64,000 nt of DNA, from NCBI RefSeq assembly GCF_900111295.1, contig NZ_FOGT01000017.1, positions 30,352 through 94,351 on the forward strand. Reading direction: 5' to 3'. The notes beneath the pieces were generated by a model that was not told the DNA's origin, made no database searches, and was given only the letters and a program-made list of their open reading frames with translations. The translations under genes were made by a program, and so were the position numbers. Shown here piece by piece: positions 16,713 through 25,770 of this stretch (the first letter of the stretch is position 1; each line of letters opens with the position of its first letter). Origin of the DNA: Salipaludibacillus aurantiacus (GTDB lineage: Bacteria; Bacillota; Bacilli; Bacillales; Salisediminibacteriaceae).

Positions 16713-17612
16713 TTAGGCAGCCTTCTTCTTGAGAGGCTGTCTCTTCTTTTGAACAGTCAGAAGGACAGAGAGTATCACGAACAGCATTCCAGCGGCCTGC
16801 CAAATGGACAGCATATCATTAAACAGAGCAGTGCCAACAATAATTGCAACCACAGGTTCCACTGTGGATAAAATAGCAGCACGGCTCGACTCTACGTAGG
16901 TCAGACCATAAGTATAAAAGGCGTAAGCGAGAACGGTTGCAAACAAAGCAAGCCCCAGCCCGTTCATAATCACACCCGGTTCTGCAAATAATTCCGCTTT
17001 AGTCCATAATTGGCTTGTAGGCACTAAAAAGAACGAACCGAACAGCATGGAATAGGCTGTAATGGTTAACGTGTGATACCGGCTGCTGACATATTTTCCG
17101 AATATGCTGTATAGGGCGTAGAAAAAGCCTGAGGCTAAGCCGAATAAGATAATCATCGCGCTAACGTTCAACTGGCCGGCAGGAAGAAGGCCGACAGTGA
17201 GGCTGCATCCGGCAAGCATTAAAATTAATGCGGTTACTTTATTGCTTGTAAATGGTTCCCCAAACGTAAACCGTGAGATAACAGCTACGAAAACAGGCCC
17301 CGTATAGAGAAGAACAACGGACAGTGAAAGGGACGCCTCATTCATTACCGTAAAGAAGAAGTAATTAAAGAAAGCAATACTGACAATTCCTGTTCCCGCA
17401 AAAAAAGGCAGATCTTTTATTCTGACTTTTAAGAGCGCGCGTTTTTTTAATAATAAATATGTAAAAATTAAAACCGTGGAAAAGGTTAAACGGATACCGA
17501 CTACTTCCCAGGGGGTGAACCCATACACATATAAATACTGGACAAAAAGGCCTGTTATTCCCCAGAGGGCAGCACCGATAATAACCATTAAGTAAGCTGT
17601 GCTCACTTTCAA
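16713..17612 (-). CDS. EamA/DMT-family transporter
   Basis: The 299-residue protein has ten hydrophobic segments arranged as two EamA halves (about residues 7-138 and 150-288). Typical signatures are IIGAALWGITGLF at the start and YVESSRAAILSTVEPVVA near the end. Members export amino acids or metabolites. The start is TTG behind AAAAGGAGGGCTTCTG. The gene converges on the aldehyde dehydrogenase gene, so a link with that operon is only positional. The substrate is unknown. Confidence 0.82.
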   Translation of the reverse strand: MKVSTAYLMVIIGAALWGITGLFVQYLYVYGFTPWEVVGIRLTFSTVLIFTYLLLKKRALLKVRIKDLPFFAGTGIVSIAFFNYFFFTVMNEASLSLSVVLLYTGPVFVAVISRFTFGEPFTSNKVTALILMLAGCSLTVGLLPAGQLNVSAMIILFGLASGFFYALYSIFGKYVSSRYHTLTITAYSMLFGSFFLVPTSQLWTKAELFAEPGVIMNGLGLALFATVLAYAFYTYGLTYVESSRAAILSTVEPVVAIIVGTALFNDMLSIWQAAGMLFVILSVLLTVQKKRQPLKKKAA

Positions 17613-17694
17613 CAGAAGCCCTCCTTTTTACGAGATGTCCTGCTTTTTTATAATGTTCTTATACGGCAGGCTGTTGAGCTGTCTTTCGGGTTTT

Positions 17695-17739
17695 CATAAA
17701 AAGAAGAAGAGTCTTTCCCAGCTTTATGGAAAGACTCTT
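17695..17739 (-). terminator. Terminator of degV-like gene
   Basis: AAGAGTCTTTCC (17707-17718) pairs with GGAAAGACTCTT (17728-17739); the minus-strand exit is TTCTTCTTTTT. Confidence 0.8.
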
Positions 17740-17750
17740 TCATCATACCA

Positions 17751-18605
17751 TCATTTATCTTCGTTGTGCCAAATCATTGCTAAAGTGCCTTCTCCAGCGT
17801 GAACAGCAATAGAGGAGCTGATCTCCCCGATAACAATATCAAGGTCAGGAAAGATTTCTTTTACCTTTGATTTTAGTTCCTGTGCTTTACTTTCTATATT
17901 GCCATGCATGATCTGGACTTGATTTATACGGTATTTATTGTAAGATTCACCCAAAAGTTCCAGCATCCGTTTAATTGCTTTCTTCTCTGAACGGACTTTT
18001 TGGAACAACTCAAATTCTCCTTCTGGTGTGATCCGTATAATCGGCTTAATTTGCAAAATATTTCCAAGGAGGTATTGAGTGCCGGACATTCTCCCGCCTT
18101 TATAAAATTGTTCCAGGCTTCCAAGTAAAAAGTAGTTCTCTGAACGGGAGGCAGCCTGCTGAAGCTTCTCTTGAATCTCCTCAGGCGGCACTCCCTTTTC
18201 AGCTAAAATCATTCCTTTTTCGATAAGTGTTGTAATGGCATAAGACATCGAATAGGAGTCTACAAGCTGGACATTGAATTCTGCCAAATCTCTCCCTGAA
18301 GCTGAACTGTTATATGTTCCGCTTAATTTTTTGGAAATATGAACTGCCACTGCAGCATCATAGTTTTCTTTAAGCTTTTCATAAAGTTCAGCAAACCTTC
18401 CGGCTGATGGCTGAGAAGTTTTCGGCACTTCTTTATTTGAACGGATTCTTTCATACAGTTCTTCTGTAGTTAACTCAACACCATCTTCAAATGCCTCTCC
18501 ATCAAATATAATCGAGAGCGGAAGGACATAAACATCAGGATGTTCTGAAAGTTCTTTAGTTAAATAAGCTGTACTGTCTGTCACCCACGCGATTTTTTTA
18601 GTCAT
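17751..18605 (-). CDS. DegV-family fatty-acid-binding protein
   Basis: DegV/FakB proteins bind a fatty acid and present it to a kinase. The 284-residue protein has the family start KIAWVTDSTAYLTKE, a central TSQPSAGRF segment, and the fatty-acid pocket region ISKKLSGTYNSS. The start is uncertain. The ATG at 18605 agrees with the common family start MTKK but lacks a clear ribosome site; an upstream ATG at 18635 adds ten residues and is also weakly preceded. No fakA neighbour is visible. Confidence 0.8.
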   Translation of the reverse strand: MTKKIAWVTDSTAYLTKELSEHPDVYVLPLSIIFDGEAFEDGVELTTEELYERIRSNKEVPKTSQPSAGRFAELYEKLKENYDAAVAVHISKKLSGTYNSSASGRDLAEFNVQLVDSYSMSYAITTLIEKGMILAEKGVPPEEIQEKLQQAASRSENYFLLGSLEQFYKGGRMSGTQYLLGNILQIKPIIRITPEGEFELFQKVRSEKKAIKRMLELLGESYNKYRINQVQIMHGNIESKAQELKSKVKEIFPDLDIVIGEISSSIAVHAGEGTLAMIWHNEDK

Positions 18606-18791
18606 AAAGATGTTCAGCTCACTTTCCAATTTCATTTAAGTTAGTTTTATTATACAAGTTATTAAAATTTATACCAAGTACTAATAACTGACATTGATCT
18701 TTTTCGTCAAAAAAATAGCACTAAATACTCGTATAGACTGGATCACCTGCTATATAATGGAAGTGATTAATAATTAAAGAGGAGGTCTAGG

Positions 18792-19145
18792 ATGATAAAT
18801 GAAGCCACTCTCATTATTCTGCTTGTTGTGTTAATGATGATGAATTTTTTCAGTGTAGGCTATTTATTTTTCGTATTGATAGATAAAATTCAAATGTCGA
18901 AAATTAAAACGACTTTTTATATCACTTTCCAGACGGTGTTTACTTTTCTACTCGCACTGGCCATTTACCACTTTTTTCTATCCCGTTTTACGGACCCTGC
19001 CCATCTCGATTTTCCTAATCTCAGGGATTACAGTTTTTATTATGTAGTCGGCTGGAATGTATTTTTTGCTGTCCTGGCAATTTTATATATTGCTAATGCG
19101 GTTATACATCATATCTATGCGAAAAAGAAGGAGGCTGCATTTTAA
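18792..19145 (+). CDS. Small membrane protein of unknown function
   Basis: A 117-residue product with three hydrophobic segments (about residues 5-30, 40-63 and 85-108) and a basic C-terminus (YAKKKEAAF). The ribosome site AAAGAGGAGGTCTAGG is strong. I recognise no family. It precedes the VbhA/Fic pair, but a -10-like TATAAT at 19163-19168 suggests that pair has its own promoter. Confidence 0.65.
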   Translation: MINEATLIILLVVLMMMNFFSVGYLFFVLIDKIQMSKIKTTFYITFQTVFTFLLALAIYHFFLSRFTDPAHLDFPNLRDYSFYYVVGWNVFFAVLAILYIANAVIHHIYAKKKEAAF

Positions 19146-19199
19146 CTTGATAGAAAATATAGTATAATTAAGGGTAGTGTGAATGCGAAAGGTGTGGAG

Positions 19200-19379
19200 A
19201 TGCAGGTGAGAAAATTAAGTCAAGTCGAAACTGCACTTAAATCAGCGAAAGCATCGCTTGCTGTTGAAGGGTTAACGTTGAGCGAAAGGCAGGAACAACT
19301 TGTGAAAGACCAGCTGCTCGGCAGGATCAGTCATGATGCCTTTATGAAAAAAGCACTGGAACTGACCCGCAATGAGTAA
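19200..19379 (+). CDS. VbhA-like antitoxin of a Fic system
   Basis: A 59-residue protein encoded immediately before and overlapping the fic gene by 8 nt. It contains SLAVEG, which fits the (S/T)xxxE(G/N) inhibitory motif whose Glu blocks ATP positioning in class I Fic proteins. The rest (TLSERQEQLVKDQLLGRISHD) resembles the VbhA antitoxin domain. The ATG at 19200 is preceded by AAAGGTGTGG; the frame opens at a GTG at 19179. The product should bind the Fic protein and keep it inactive. Confidence 0.8.
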   Translation: MQVRKLSQVETALKSAKASLAVEGLTLSERQEQLVKDQLLGRISHDAFMKKALELTRNE

Positions 19380-19974
19380 ATATGGAACGGGGGAATCAGC
19401 GTACTGTTATCCTGGGACAGGAGTACTGATTAACCATTTTAATATTAGGGAAGAAAGACAGCTGAGGCAAATGGATGCGGTGATAACCTCAAAAAGGCTG
19501 ACCGAATTAGAGCTTCAGCCTGTAAGCGGGGACTTTAACCTGGAGCATTTAAAAGCTATTCATTATTACATATTTCAGGACATTTATTCTTTTGCAGGAA
19601 AACTGAGGGTGGAAAATATCTCTAAGGGAGGGTTTACATTCGCCCCTGCCATTCATCTGGAAGAAAGTTCAAAAAAACTTTTTACAAGAATCCAAAACGA
19701 AGTATGGCAGAACCATAATCATGAAGAAATGGCGGCTCTGCTTGCTTTTTATTTGGCGGAGATTAATGTACTGCACCCCTTTCGAGACGGAAACGGCCGT
19801 TCCTGCAGGGAATTTATCCGGACTTTGGCTCTGCATGGAGGATTTGTGCTTGACTGGGCAAGAGCAAATGAGAAAACAATATTAAAGGCTTCGATCGCAT
19901 CAACGACACGGTTAGGCCCTTTGAAAAAAGTCATGAATCAGCTGATTTATCAGGAGGTGTCAGGCAGCCCTTAG
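19372..19974 (+). CDS. fic: Fic-domain protein (AMP-transferase toxin, class I)
   Basis: The 200-residue protein carries a full Fic motif, HPFRDGNGRSCR (about residues 137-148), with the catalytic His and the phosphate-binding GNGR loop. A beta-hairpin region upstream (VENISKGGFTFAPA) positions targets. Fic enzymes transfer AMP from ATP to Tyr, Ser or Thr of targets; VbhT-type toxins modify DNA gyrase and topoisomerase IV. Overlap with the antitoxin gene implies translational coupling. All motif residues are intact, so the toxin is predicted active unless held by its antitoxin. Confidence 0.88.
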   Translation: MSKYGTGESAYCYPGTGVLINHFNIREERQLRQMDAVITSKRLTELELQPVSGDFNLEHLKAIHYYIFQDIYSFAGKLRVENISKGGFTFAPAIHLEESSKKLFTRIQNEVWQNHNHEEMAALLAFYLAEINVLHPFRDGNGRSCREFIRTLALHGGFVLDWARANEKTILKASIASTTRLGPLKKVMNQLIYQEVSGSP

Positions 19975-19996
19975 CATGTTGCCGGCACCTTTTTTA
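19956..19996 (+). terminator. Terminator overlapping the fic stop codon
   Basis: GGTG and GGCA pair with TGCC and CACC across a ~13-nt loop and run into TTTTTT; the 5' arm lies in the last fic codons. Confidence 0.6.
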
Positions 19997-20120
19997 GTGT
20001 TTTTGAATAGTATGAAACAGTAGGCTGAAGTTAGGGAAAAAAGGTGTTAAACGGCTAACCAAAAGGGTATGCTTAGTAGAAAAAGACAGTATTTTTAAAA
20101 TAAGGAAGGAGTTCACGGCT

Positions 20121-21704
20121 ATGATAGTTACAATGGTATTATTCATATTTACACTTATCGCCTGGATTTTACCGGTTACGATTAAAACAAAGGGAAGTGT
20201 ACATATGCTTCAGGTGAATTCCTACAGGAACGAGCGGTATATTAAGTGGATGGGCAGTCATCGCACAAAAGTGTTTTTGAGGCTTGAAGTCCTTTATGCG
20301 CTCCCCCTTGTTTTACATGTTATCACTGATTCAGTAACAGTTAGTTTAGGAGCTGCTATTGCGGTATTTGTACTATTATTTTTTAATAATCTAAGCAACA
20401 AACCAGAAGAAAAGAAGAGTTTGGTCTATACCCCGCGGGTTCAGCGTCTACTGGGGGCGACTTATATTATTTACGGGCTGACGGCGTCTGTTTCTATAAG
20501 TGTTGCAGGGTTTTTCAGTATTTTTGCGGCCCTGTTTATTCTCGTTTTAGCGGCTGTCTTCCCTTATTATATTGTCCTTCTTGCGAATACGATTAACCGC
20601 CCGATTGAGGCAAGAATCAGCCGGAGGTTTATTAACGATGCCAAAAGGCTTCTGAAAGCCTCACCCGGCCTGACAGTAATCGGAATAACAGGAACCGTTG
20701 CCGGAGCAAACGTAAAACACTTTGTTCAAACGGTATTATCATCAAAATATAACGTTTTAATGACTCCTGAAAACCATACTTCTAAATTCGGAATTGCCCG
20801 GACAATTAATGAACAGTTAAAATCTTACCATGACATTTTTATTGCTGAGATGAGTGCAGAGCAAGAAGGAGAAATCAGGGAGATTTGTGACCTGGTGACT
20901 CACAAGTACGGTATTTTGACAGATATTTATGCACAGATTCCTGACACACTTGAAAACATGAAAAAAACAAAGTATGAGATAGTGGAAACACTTCCTGAGC
21001 AGGAGGGCGCGGCTTTTTTAAATATAGATGATGAGAATATAATGTCGTGGGAACCTCAAAATCCTTGCAGGAAAATATATTACGGGATAGACAGAGAGGA
21101 TGCTGATCTTAGAGCGTCTAATATCAAATTTAGTGGTAAAGGCATGTCTTTTACGGTCACGACAGCTGATGGAAAAAAAGAAACATTCATTACAAAACTT
21201 CTTGGCAGGCATCATATTTATAACATACTTGCCGCGGCAGCAGTCGGGCTTGAAATGGGATTGTCTCTTAAACAGATGGCGGGGGCTGTGAAGAAAATGG
21301 CTGCTGTTCCGCACAACCTGGAGTTAAAACGTTCCTCAGGCAACATCACTATGATAGATGACAGTTATAATTCAAATCCCGTCGGTTCCAAGGCAGCCAT
21401 TGATGTACTTGGACATATGGCCGGTTACCGTATACTTATTACTCCTGGAATCATTGAAACAGGAGGAAACGCCTATGAGATTAATAAAGAATGGGCGGGC
21501 TATTCAGCGGACAAATGTGATTATATTATTTTAGTCGGTAAAAAACAGACAGAGCCGTTACAGGATGGTTTGAAAGAGGCCGGTTATCCGGATCAAAAAC
21601 TGTATGTGGCTGAAAACCTCCAGGATGCAATGCAGCACATGTATAAAATGGCTCCGGCTGACTCGATTGTGCTGCTGGAGAATGACCACCCGGAGACTGA
21701 CTGA
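20121..21704 (+). CDS. Mur-ligase-like membrane protein with degenerate P-loop
   Basis: The 527-residue protein has an N-terminal membrane part (hydrophobic segments at about 3-21, 52-90 and 108-156) and a C-terminal MurF-like ligase body (about 180-525) with HHIYNILAAAAVGLEMG, IDDSYNSNP and LLENDHPETD near the end. In active enzymes of this type the P-loop reads GITGSxGKTxTK; here it is GITGTVAGANVK (about residues 188-199), so the catalytic Lys-Thr pair is lost. It may be an inactive relative with a binding or scaffold role in envelope synthesis. The frame is intact, so it is not a pseudogene by that measure. The ribosome site AAGGAAGGAG precedes the ATG. Confidence 0.72.
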   Translation: MIVTMVLFIFTLIAWILPVTIKTKGSVHMLQVNSYRNERYIKWMGSHRTKVFLRLEVLYALPLVLHVITDSVTVSLGAAIAVFVLLFFNNLSNKPEEKKSLVYTPRVQRLLGATYIIYGLTASVSISVAGFFSIFAALFILVLAAVFPYYIVLLANTINRPIEARISRRFINDAKRLLKASPGLTVIGITGTVAGANVKHFVQTVLSSKYNVLMTPENHTSKFGIARTINEQLKSYHDIFIAEMSAEQEGEIREICDLVTHKYGILTDIYAQIPDTLENMKKTKYEIVETLPEQEGAAFLNIDDENIMSWEPQNPCRKIYYGIDREDADLRASNIKFSGKGMSFTVTTADGKKETFITKLLGRHHIYNILAAAAVGLEMGLSLKQMAGAVKKMAAVPHNLELKRSSGNITMIDDSYNSNPVGSKAAIDVLGHMAGYRILITPGIIETGGNAYEINKEWAGYSADKCDYIILVGKKQTEPLQDGLKEAGYPDQKLYVAENLQDAMQHMYKMAPADSIVLLENDHPETD

Positions 21705-21767
21705 ATCATTAGCTTGAGCTGCTTTCTTAAAACAGAGAATTTACTTTTTATAAATGCTTTATTAACC

Positions 21768-21810
21768 CCTCCTTTATTTGGGTATAGTTCCTTTTAAAGG
21801 AGGTTTTTTT
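21768..21810 (+). terminator. Terminator whose 3' arm is the next gene's ribosome site
   Basis: CCTCCTTTA (21768-21776) pairs with TAAAGGAGG (21795-21803), followed by seven T directly before the ATG at 21811. The 3' arm contains AAAGGAGG, the Shine-Dalgarno sequence of the sugar dehydrogenase gene. Confidence 0.7.
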
Positions 21811-23010
21811 ATGGTTTTTAACACAGCTGCTGCACGCCGGATGGGCTGTTTTACTTCAGTTATAATGGGGGCAGTTTTTTTGGCGGGATGCCAAACGGAT
21901 AATACGATGCAGGAAAATGAATCTGGCACCCAGGAGCATAATGAACAGGAGGGAGCTGATAACAGTCCGGAAGATCCTATGGAGGAAAACGAGTCTGGAA
22001 CAGCAGAAGAGGGTATACATATGAATGATGTAACAACTGAGGACTGGGATGTTGAAGTCCTGGCTGAAAATCTTGAAATTCCCTGGTCTTTAAATATCCA
22101 TGAAGAAACTGTATACATGACTGACAGGCATGGCCGGATTCTGGAAATAGAAAATGGGGAAACCGAACAAACAGATTTACAGACCTCTTCTCCTGTAGCG
22201 CATGAAGGGGAAGGCGGATTATTAGGATTCAAGCTTGCTGACGATTTCGCCGACTCCGGAGAAGCGTATGTTTATTATACATTTGAAGGAGAAAATGGCT
22301 CCCTTATGAACCGGGTAGCTAAAGTTAAAAAGGAGAATGATGATGGGTGGGCAGAAACAGATATTTTTATAGACGATATTCCGGGGGCTCAAATCCATAA
22401 TGGCGGCCGTCTTGCTATTGGACCGGACGGCATGCTCTACGCGACAACCGGCGATGCAGATGATCCTGATTTATCACAGGATGAAGACAATTTGGCAGGG
22501 AGTATATTAAGAATGACTGCAGAGGGGGATATTCCGGAAGATAACCCTTTTGAAGATTCATACGTTTTCAGCTACGGTCACCGAAACCCTCAGGGGCTGG
22601 CCTGGGATGAAAATGAAGCATTTTACAGCTCCGAGCATGGTCCGGTAGGCCATGATGAAATTAACTTAATTGAGCCGGGCAATAATTACGGATGGCCGGT
22701 CATAGAGGGGGGGGAATCAAATGAAGGAATGGAAGAGCCGCTGATTCACTCTGGAGAAGATACATGGGCCCCGTCAGGCGTCACTTTCCGGGGGAATGAC
22801 CTGCTTGTGACAGGTTTGAGAGGAGAAAGCCTTTATTATTTTGATGAAGATAATCAGGAAATGACTAAAGTATTTGAAGGAGAAGGACGTCTTCGAGACG
22901 TGAAATATAAAGATGGAGCTATTTACTTAATAACAAACAATACGGACGGAAGAGGTTTACCAGAGGAAAATGATGACCGTTTACTGAAGCTGACTCTGAT
23001 TACAGATTAA
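21811..23010 (+). CDS. PQQ-type sugar (aldose/sorbosone) dehydrogenase, lipoprotein
   Basis: The 399-residue protein begins with a lipoprotein signal ending LAGC, then an acidic, Glu-rich linker (residues ~25-70), then a six-bladed propeller of the glucose/sorbosone dehydrogenase family. Landmarks are EIPWSLNI, EGGLLGFKL, IHNGGRLAIGPDGMLYATTGD, SYGHRNPQGLAWD and EPGNNYGWP. Soluble relatives oxidise aldoses with PQQ and need calcium. Whether this organism makes PQQ is not visible here. The protein should be tethered outside the membrane. The ATG at 21811 is set by AAAGGAGG; that site sits inside a terminator hairpin. Confidence 0.82.
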   Translation: MVFNTAAARRMGCFTSVIMGAVFLAGCQTDNTMQENESGTQEHNEQEGADNSPEDPMEENESGTAEEGIHMNDVTTEDWDVEVLAENLEIPWSLNIHEETVYMTDRHGRILEIENGETEQTDLQTSSPVAHEGEGGLLGFKLADDFADSGEAYVYYTFEGENGSLMNRVAKVKKENDDGWAETDIFIDDIPGAQIHNGGRLAIGPDGMLYATTGDADDPDLSQDEDNLAGSILRMTAEGDIPEDNPFEDSYVFSYGHRNPQGLAWDENEAFYSSEHGPVGHDEINLIEPGNNYGWPVIEGGESNEGMEEPLIHSGEDTWAPSGVTFRGNDLLVTGLRGESLYYFDEDNQEMTKVFEGEGRLRDVKYKDGAIYLITNNTDGRGLPEENDDRLLKLTLITD

Positions 23011-23348
23011 AAGGACAGGGCCAAAACATATGTAAGAAAAGCTGGCCATACTTACAAACGGTCCTATAGAGGAGTGGAACTGGGCAGGCGCTGCCCAATG
23101 CCGCTCTATCTTGTTTTACAATAATATGAAAACGATATCATAAACAGCTCTTTTTTACACCGATTCATTACGTAAGGAAATAGAGTTAAATTTTGAAAAA
23201 ATCAGGAATTATAAGTATTAAAGCAAAAAATAGAATTTCGTAGATAAATAATTAAACTTTTGATAAACTTTAAATATGAAAAGGTTTTCATAAGCGTTTT
23301 TTTATGTTTTAGGCATTTAAGAGTAGATTTATTAAAGGGAGTGGGCTC
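23011..23348. other. Intergenic region before the GH65 gene
   Basis: No ORF of substance. It holds an imperfect hairpin (GGGCAG/CTGCCC at about 23081-23095 flanked by ATAGAG/CTCTAT, then CTTGTTTT) that may end the sugar dehydrogenase transcript, a perfect cre-like site at 23127-23140 and a palindromic near-match at 23277-23290. Confidence 0.5.
23127..23140. promoter_or_regulatory. CcpA cre site
   Basis: TGAAAACGATATCA fits the consensus TGWAANCGNTNWCA at every defined position. A second palindrome, TGAAAAGGTTTTCA at 23277-23290, has one mismatch. Both precede the GH65 phosphorylase, consistent with glucose repression. Confidence 0.65.
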
Positions 23349-25625
23349 ATGAGCTGGAAAATTCAAGATAACCATATGAATCAGGAACAGCTTCTTGTGA
23401 ATGAAAGTCTGTTTGCTCTGGGGAACGGCTATTTAGGCGTTCGGGGAAACTTTGAAGAAGGTTACACTGAAGACATGACTTCTATAAGAGGGACTTATAT
23501 TAATGCTTATCATGATGAAACAGCAATGGAATACGGGGAAAAATTGCATGGCTTTCCGGACACGCAGCAAAAACTGGTCAATATCATTGATAGTCAAACC
23601 ATATACATATATGTTGATGGCGAAAGGTTCACCATGTTTGAAGGGGATATTCTTTCTTATACCCGCACTCTCCATCTGAATAAAGGCTATTCTGAACGGG
23701 AAATACATTGGAAATCGCCTTCTGGAAAAGAAGTGAAATTCCGTTTTCAAAGGCTCGTTTCCTTTTCCCGAAAAGAATTATTTGCACAGAAAGTCACTAT
23801 AGAGGCTGTATCCGAAACAAATGAAATAGTTATTACTTCGGCTGTTAACGGAGATATTTCAAATTTCGTTGATCCTTCAGATCCCCGCGTAGCATCAGGG
23901 CATGCCAAAAGGCTGCGCGTAGTAGAAGCAGAGGCAGGAGAAACAGGGCCAACCGTGTTAAATGAAACTTACGAAACGAAACTTAGAGTCTGCTGTGCCT
24001 CCAACTCGGTTATAAATTCCGGAGATTATAATTACAATGTGGTTGAAAACGGATCTTCCATAGAAGAAATCTTCCGTTTCACACCGGCATCCTCTGTGAG
24101 TTTTACGAGGTTTAATATTTTTACGGATACTTACCGGCATGGAGAAGATCTGAAGCATGCTGCATGGCATGTCCAAAATGAATTAAAGTCATCCACCTTT
24201 GAGGATTTAATAACAGAGCAAACGGACTATTTAAACGCTTTCTGGTCAAAAGCGGATATTGAGATTGAGGGGGATGACAGCCTGCAGCAGGGGATCCGTT
24301 TTAATTTGTACCAGCTCCTACAATCAGCCGGCAAAGATTCCGTCAGTAACATCTCAGCAAAAGGACTCTCCGGAGAGGGGTATGAAGGCCATTATTTCTG
24401 GGATACAGAAATTTATATGTTTCCAGTCTTTCTGATGACTCAGCCTGAAATAGCTAAACAACTGCTTTTGCACCGCTTTTCTCTCCTGGACGACGCTAAA
24501 TCGCGAGCCATGGAAGTCGGACACAGGCAAGGAGCCTTATTTCCATGGCGGACGATTACAGGGTCGGAGTGCTCAGGTTTCTTTCCGGCAGGGACTGCCC
24601 AGTACCATATAAGTGCTGACATTGCCTACAGTTTTGTCCAATATTATCTGGTTACAAAAGACGTGTCGTTTCTTCGTGATTATGGAGCAGAGGTTCTGGC
24701 TGAAACGGCAAGGTTATGGATCGATACGGGACATGAAAAAGACGGCAAATTCCTTATAGATGATGTCACAGGGCCTGATGAATACACGTGTATTGTGAAC
24801 AATAACTTTTATACAAACGTCATGGCAAAAAATAATCTGAAGTGGGCTGTTAAATCGCTTGAACTTATTAAAGAAGCTGATCAACAGGCGTTCGAAAAAC
24901 TTGCCGGTAAACTAAATGTCTCAGAAGCAGAAATTCGTGAATGGGAGCAGGCTGCTGAAAAGATGTATCTTCCTTATGATGAAAGCTTAGGAATCCATGC
25001 ACAGGATGATACTTTTTTAAATAAGCAAGTCTGGAACTTGGAACAAACGCCAGCGGAGAAATTTCCGCTTCTTCTCCATTACCATCCATTAACGCTATAC
25101 CGTTATCAAGTGTGTAAGCAGGCAGACACGGTGCTGGCGCATTTCCTGTTGGAAGACGAAGCTGATCTGGAAACTATTCGGCGTTCCTATAATTATTATG
25201 AAAAGGTGACCACTCACGATTCGTCACTTTCCTATTGTGTATTCAGTATTATGGCAGCAAAGCTGGGCTATGACGATAAAGCTTACAATTACTTTATTGA
25301 AACAGCCAGGCTGGATCTGGATAATACTCATAAAAATACGAAGGACGGCCTGCACATGGCAAATATGGGAGGGACATGGCTTGCGCTTGTTTACGGGTTT
25401 GCAGGTCTGAGGGTGAAAGAAGATTCCCTCTTATTTAACCCTCGTCTTCCGTTACAATGGGATAAGCTGAAGTTTACTATTCAATATATGGGGAGGACTC
25501 TGCAAGTCGGCCTTCATAAAGGTAAGACGGTCTATACTTTAAACGAAGGAAAAGAACTTGTGATTAGTCATAAAGGAGAAAAAGTAACAGTATCCAAGGA
25601 AGCGCCTGTGGAATTGAATTCTTAA
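23349..25625 (+). CDS. Glycoside hydrolase family 65 disaccharide phosphorylase (maltose phosphorylase-like)
   Basis: The 758-residue length equals that of Bacillus maltose phosphorylase (YvdK type). Family signatures are NESLFALGNGYLGVRGNF at the N-terminus, YEGHYFWDTEIYM in the barrel, the catalytic acid in TGPDEYT, and KQADTVLAHFLL plus THKNTKDGLHMANMGG late in the barrel. The enzyme cleaves an alpha-glucosyl disaccharide with phosphate, giving beta-glucose-1-phosphate and glucose. Maltose is likeliest; kojibiose, nigerose and trehalose phosphorylases are relatives. It stands alone, with no beta-phosphoglucomutase next door, behind cre sites and before a strong terminator. Confidence 0.85.
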   Translation: MSWKIQDNHMNQEQLLVNESLFALGNGYLGVRGNFEEGYTEDMTSIRGTYINAYHDETAMEYGEKLHGFPDTQQKLVNIIDSQTIYIYVDGERFTMFEGDILSYTRTLHLNKGYSEREIHWKSPSGKEVKFRFQRLVSFSRKELFAQKVTIEAVSETNEIVITSAVNGDISNFVDPSDPRVASGHAKRLRVVEAEAGETGPTVLNETYETKLRVCCASNSVINSGDYNYNVVENGSSIEEIFRFTPASSVSFTRFNIFTDTYRHGEDLKHAAWHVQNELKSSTFEDLITEQTDYLNAFWSKADIEIEGDDSLQQGIRFNLYQLLQSAGKDSVSNISAKGLSGEGYEGHYFWDTEIYMFPVFLMTQPEIAKQLLLHRFSLLDDAKSRAMEVGHRQGALFPWRTITGSECSGFFPAGTAQYHISADIAYSFVQYYLVTKDVSFLRDYGAEVLAETARLWIDTGHEKDGKFLIDDVTGPDEYTCIVNNNFYTNVMAKNNLKWAVKSLELIKEADQQAFEKLAGKLNVSEAEIREWEQAAEKMYLPYDESLGIHAQDDTFLNKQVWNLEQTPAEKFPLLLHYHPLTLYRYQVCKQADTVLAHFLLEDEADLETIRRSYNYYEKVTTHDSSLSYCVFSIMAAKLGYDDKAYNYFIETARLDLDNTHKNTKDGLHMANMGGTWLALVYGFAGLRVKEDSLLFNPRLPLQWDKLKFTIQYMGRTLQVGLHKGKTVYTLNEGKELVISHKGEKVTVSKEAPVELNS

Positions 25626-25640
25626 CAGCCGCTTCGCTGG

Positions 25641-25678
25641 ACGGCTATGCCGCAAAACGGCATAGCCGTTCTTTTATT
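25641..25678 (+). terminator. Terminator of the GH65 gene
   Basis: ACGGCTATGCCG (25641-25652) pairs with CGGCATAGCCGT (25658-25669), followed by TCTTTTATTT. Confidence 0.9.
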
Positions 25679-25770
25679 TGTCTGCGAATTTAAGAGATGA
25701 ACAGGTTAGTAAACCACATATAAGGGAATAAGCAATTAAGCTTTTATATATTCAAGGAGGAAACGTCAAA

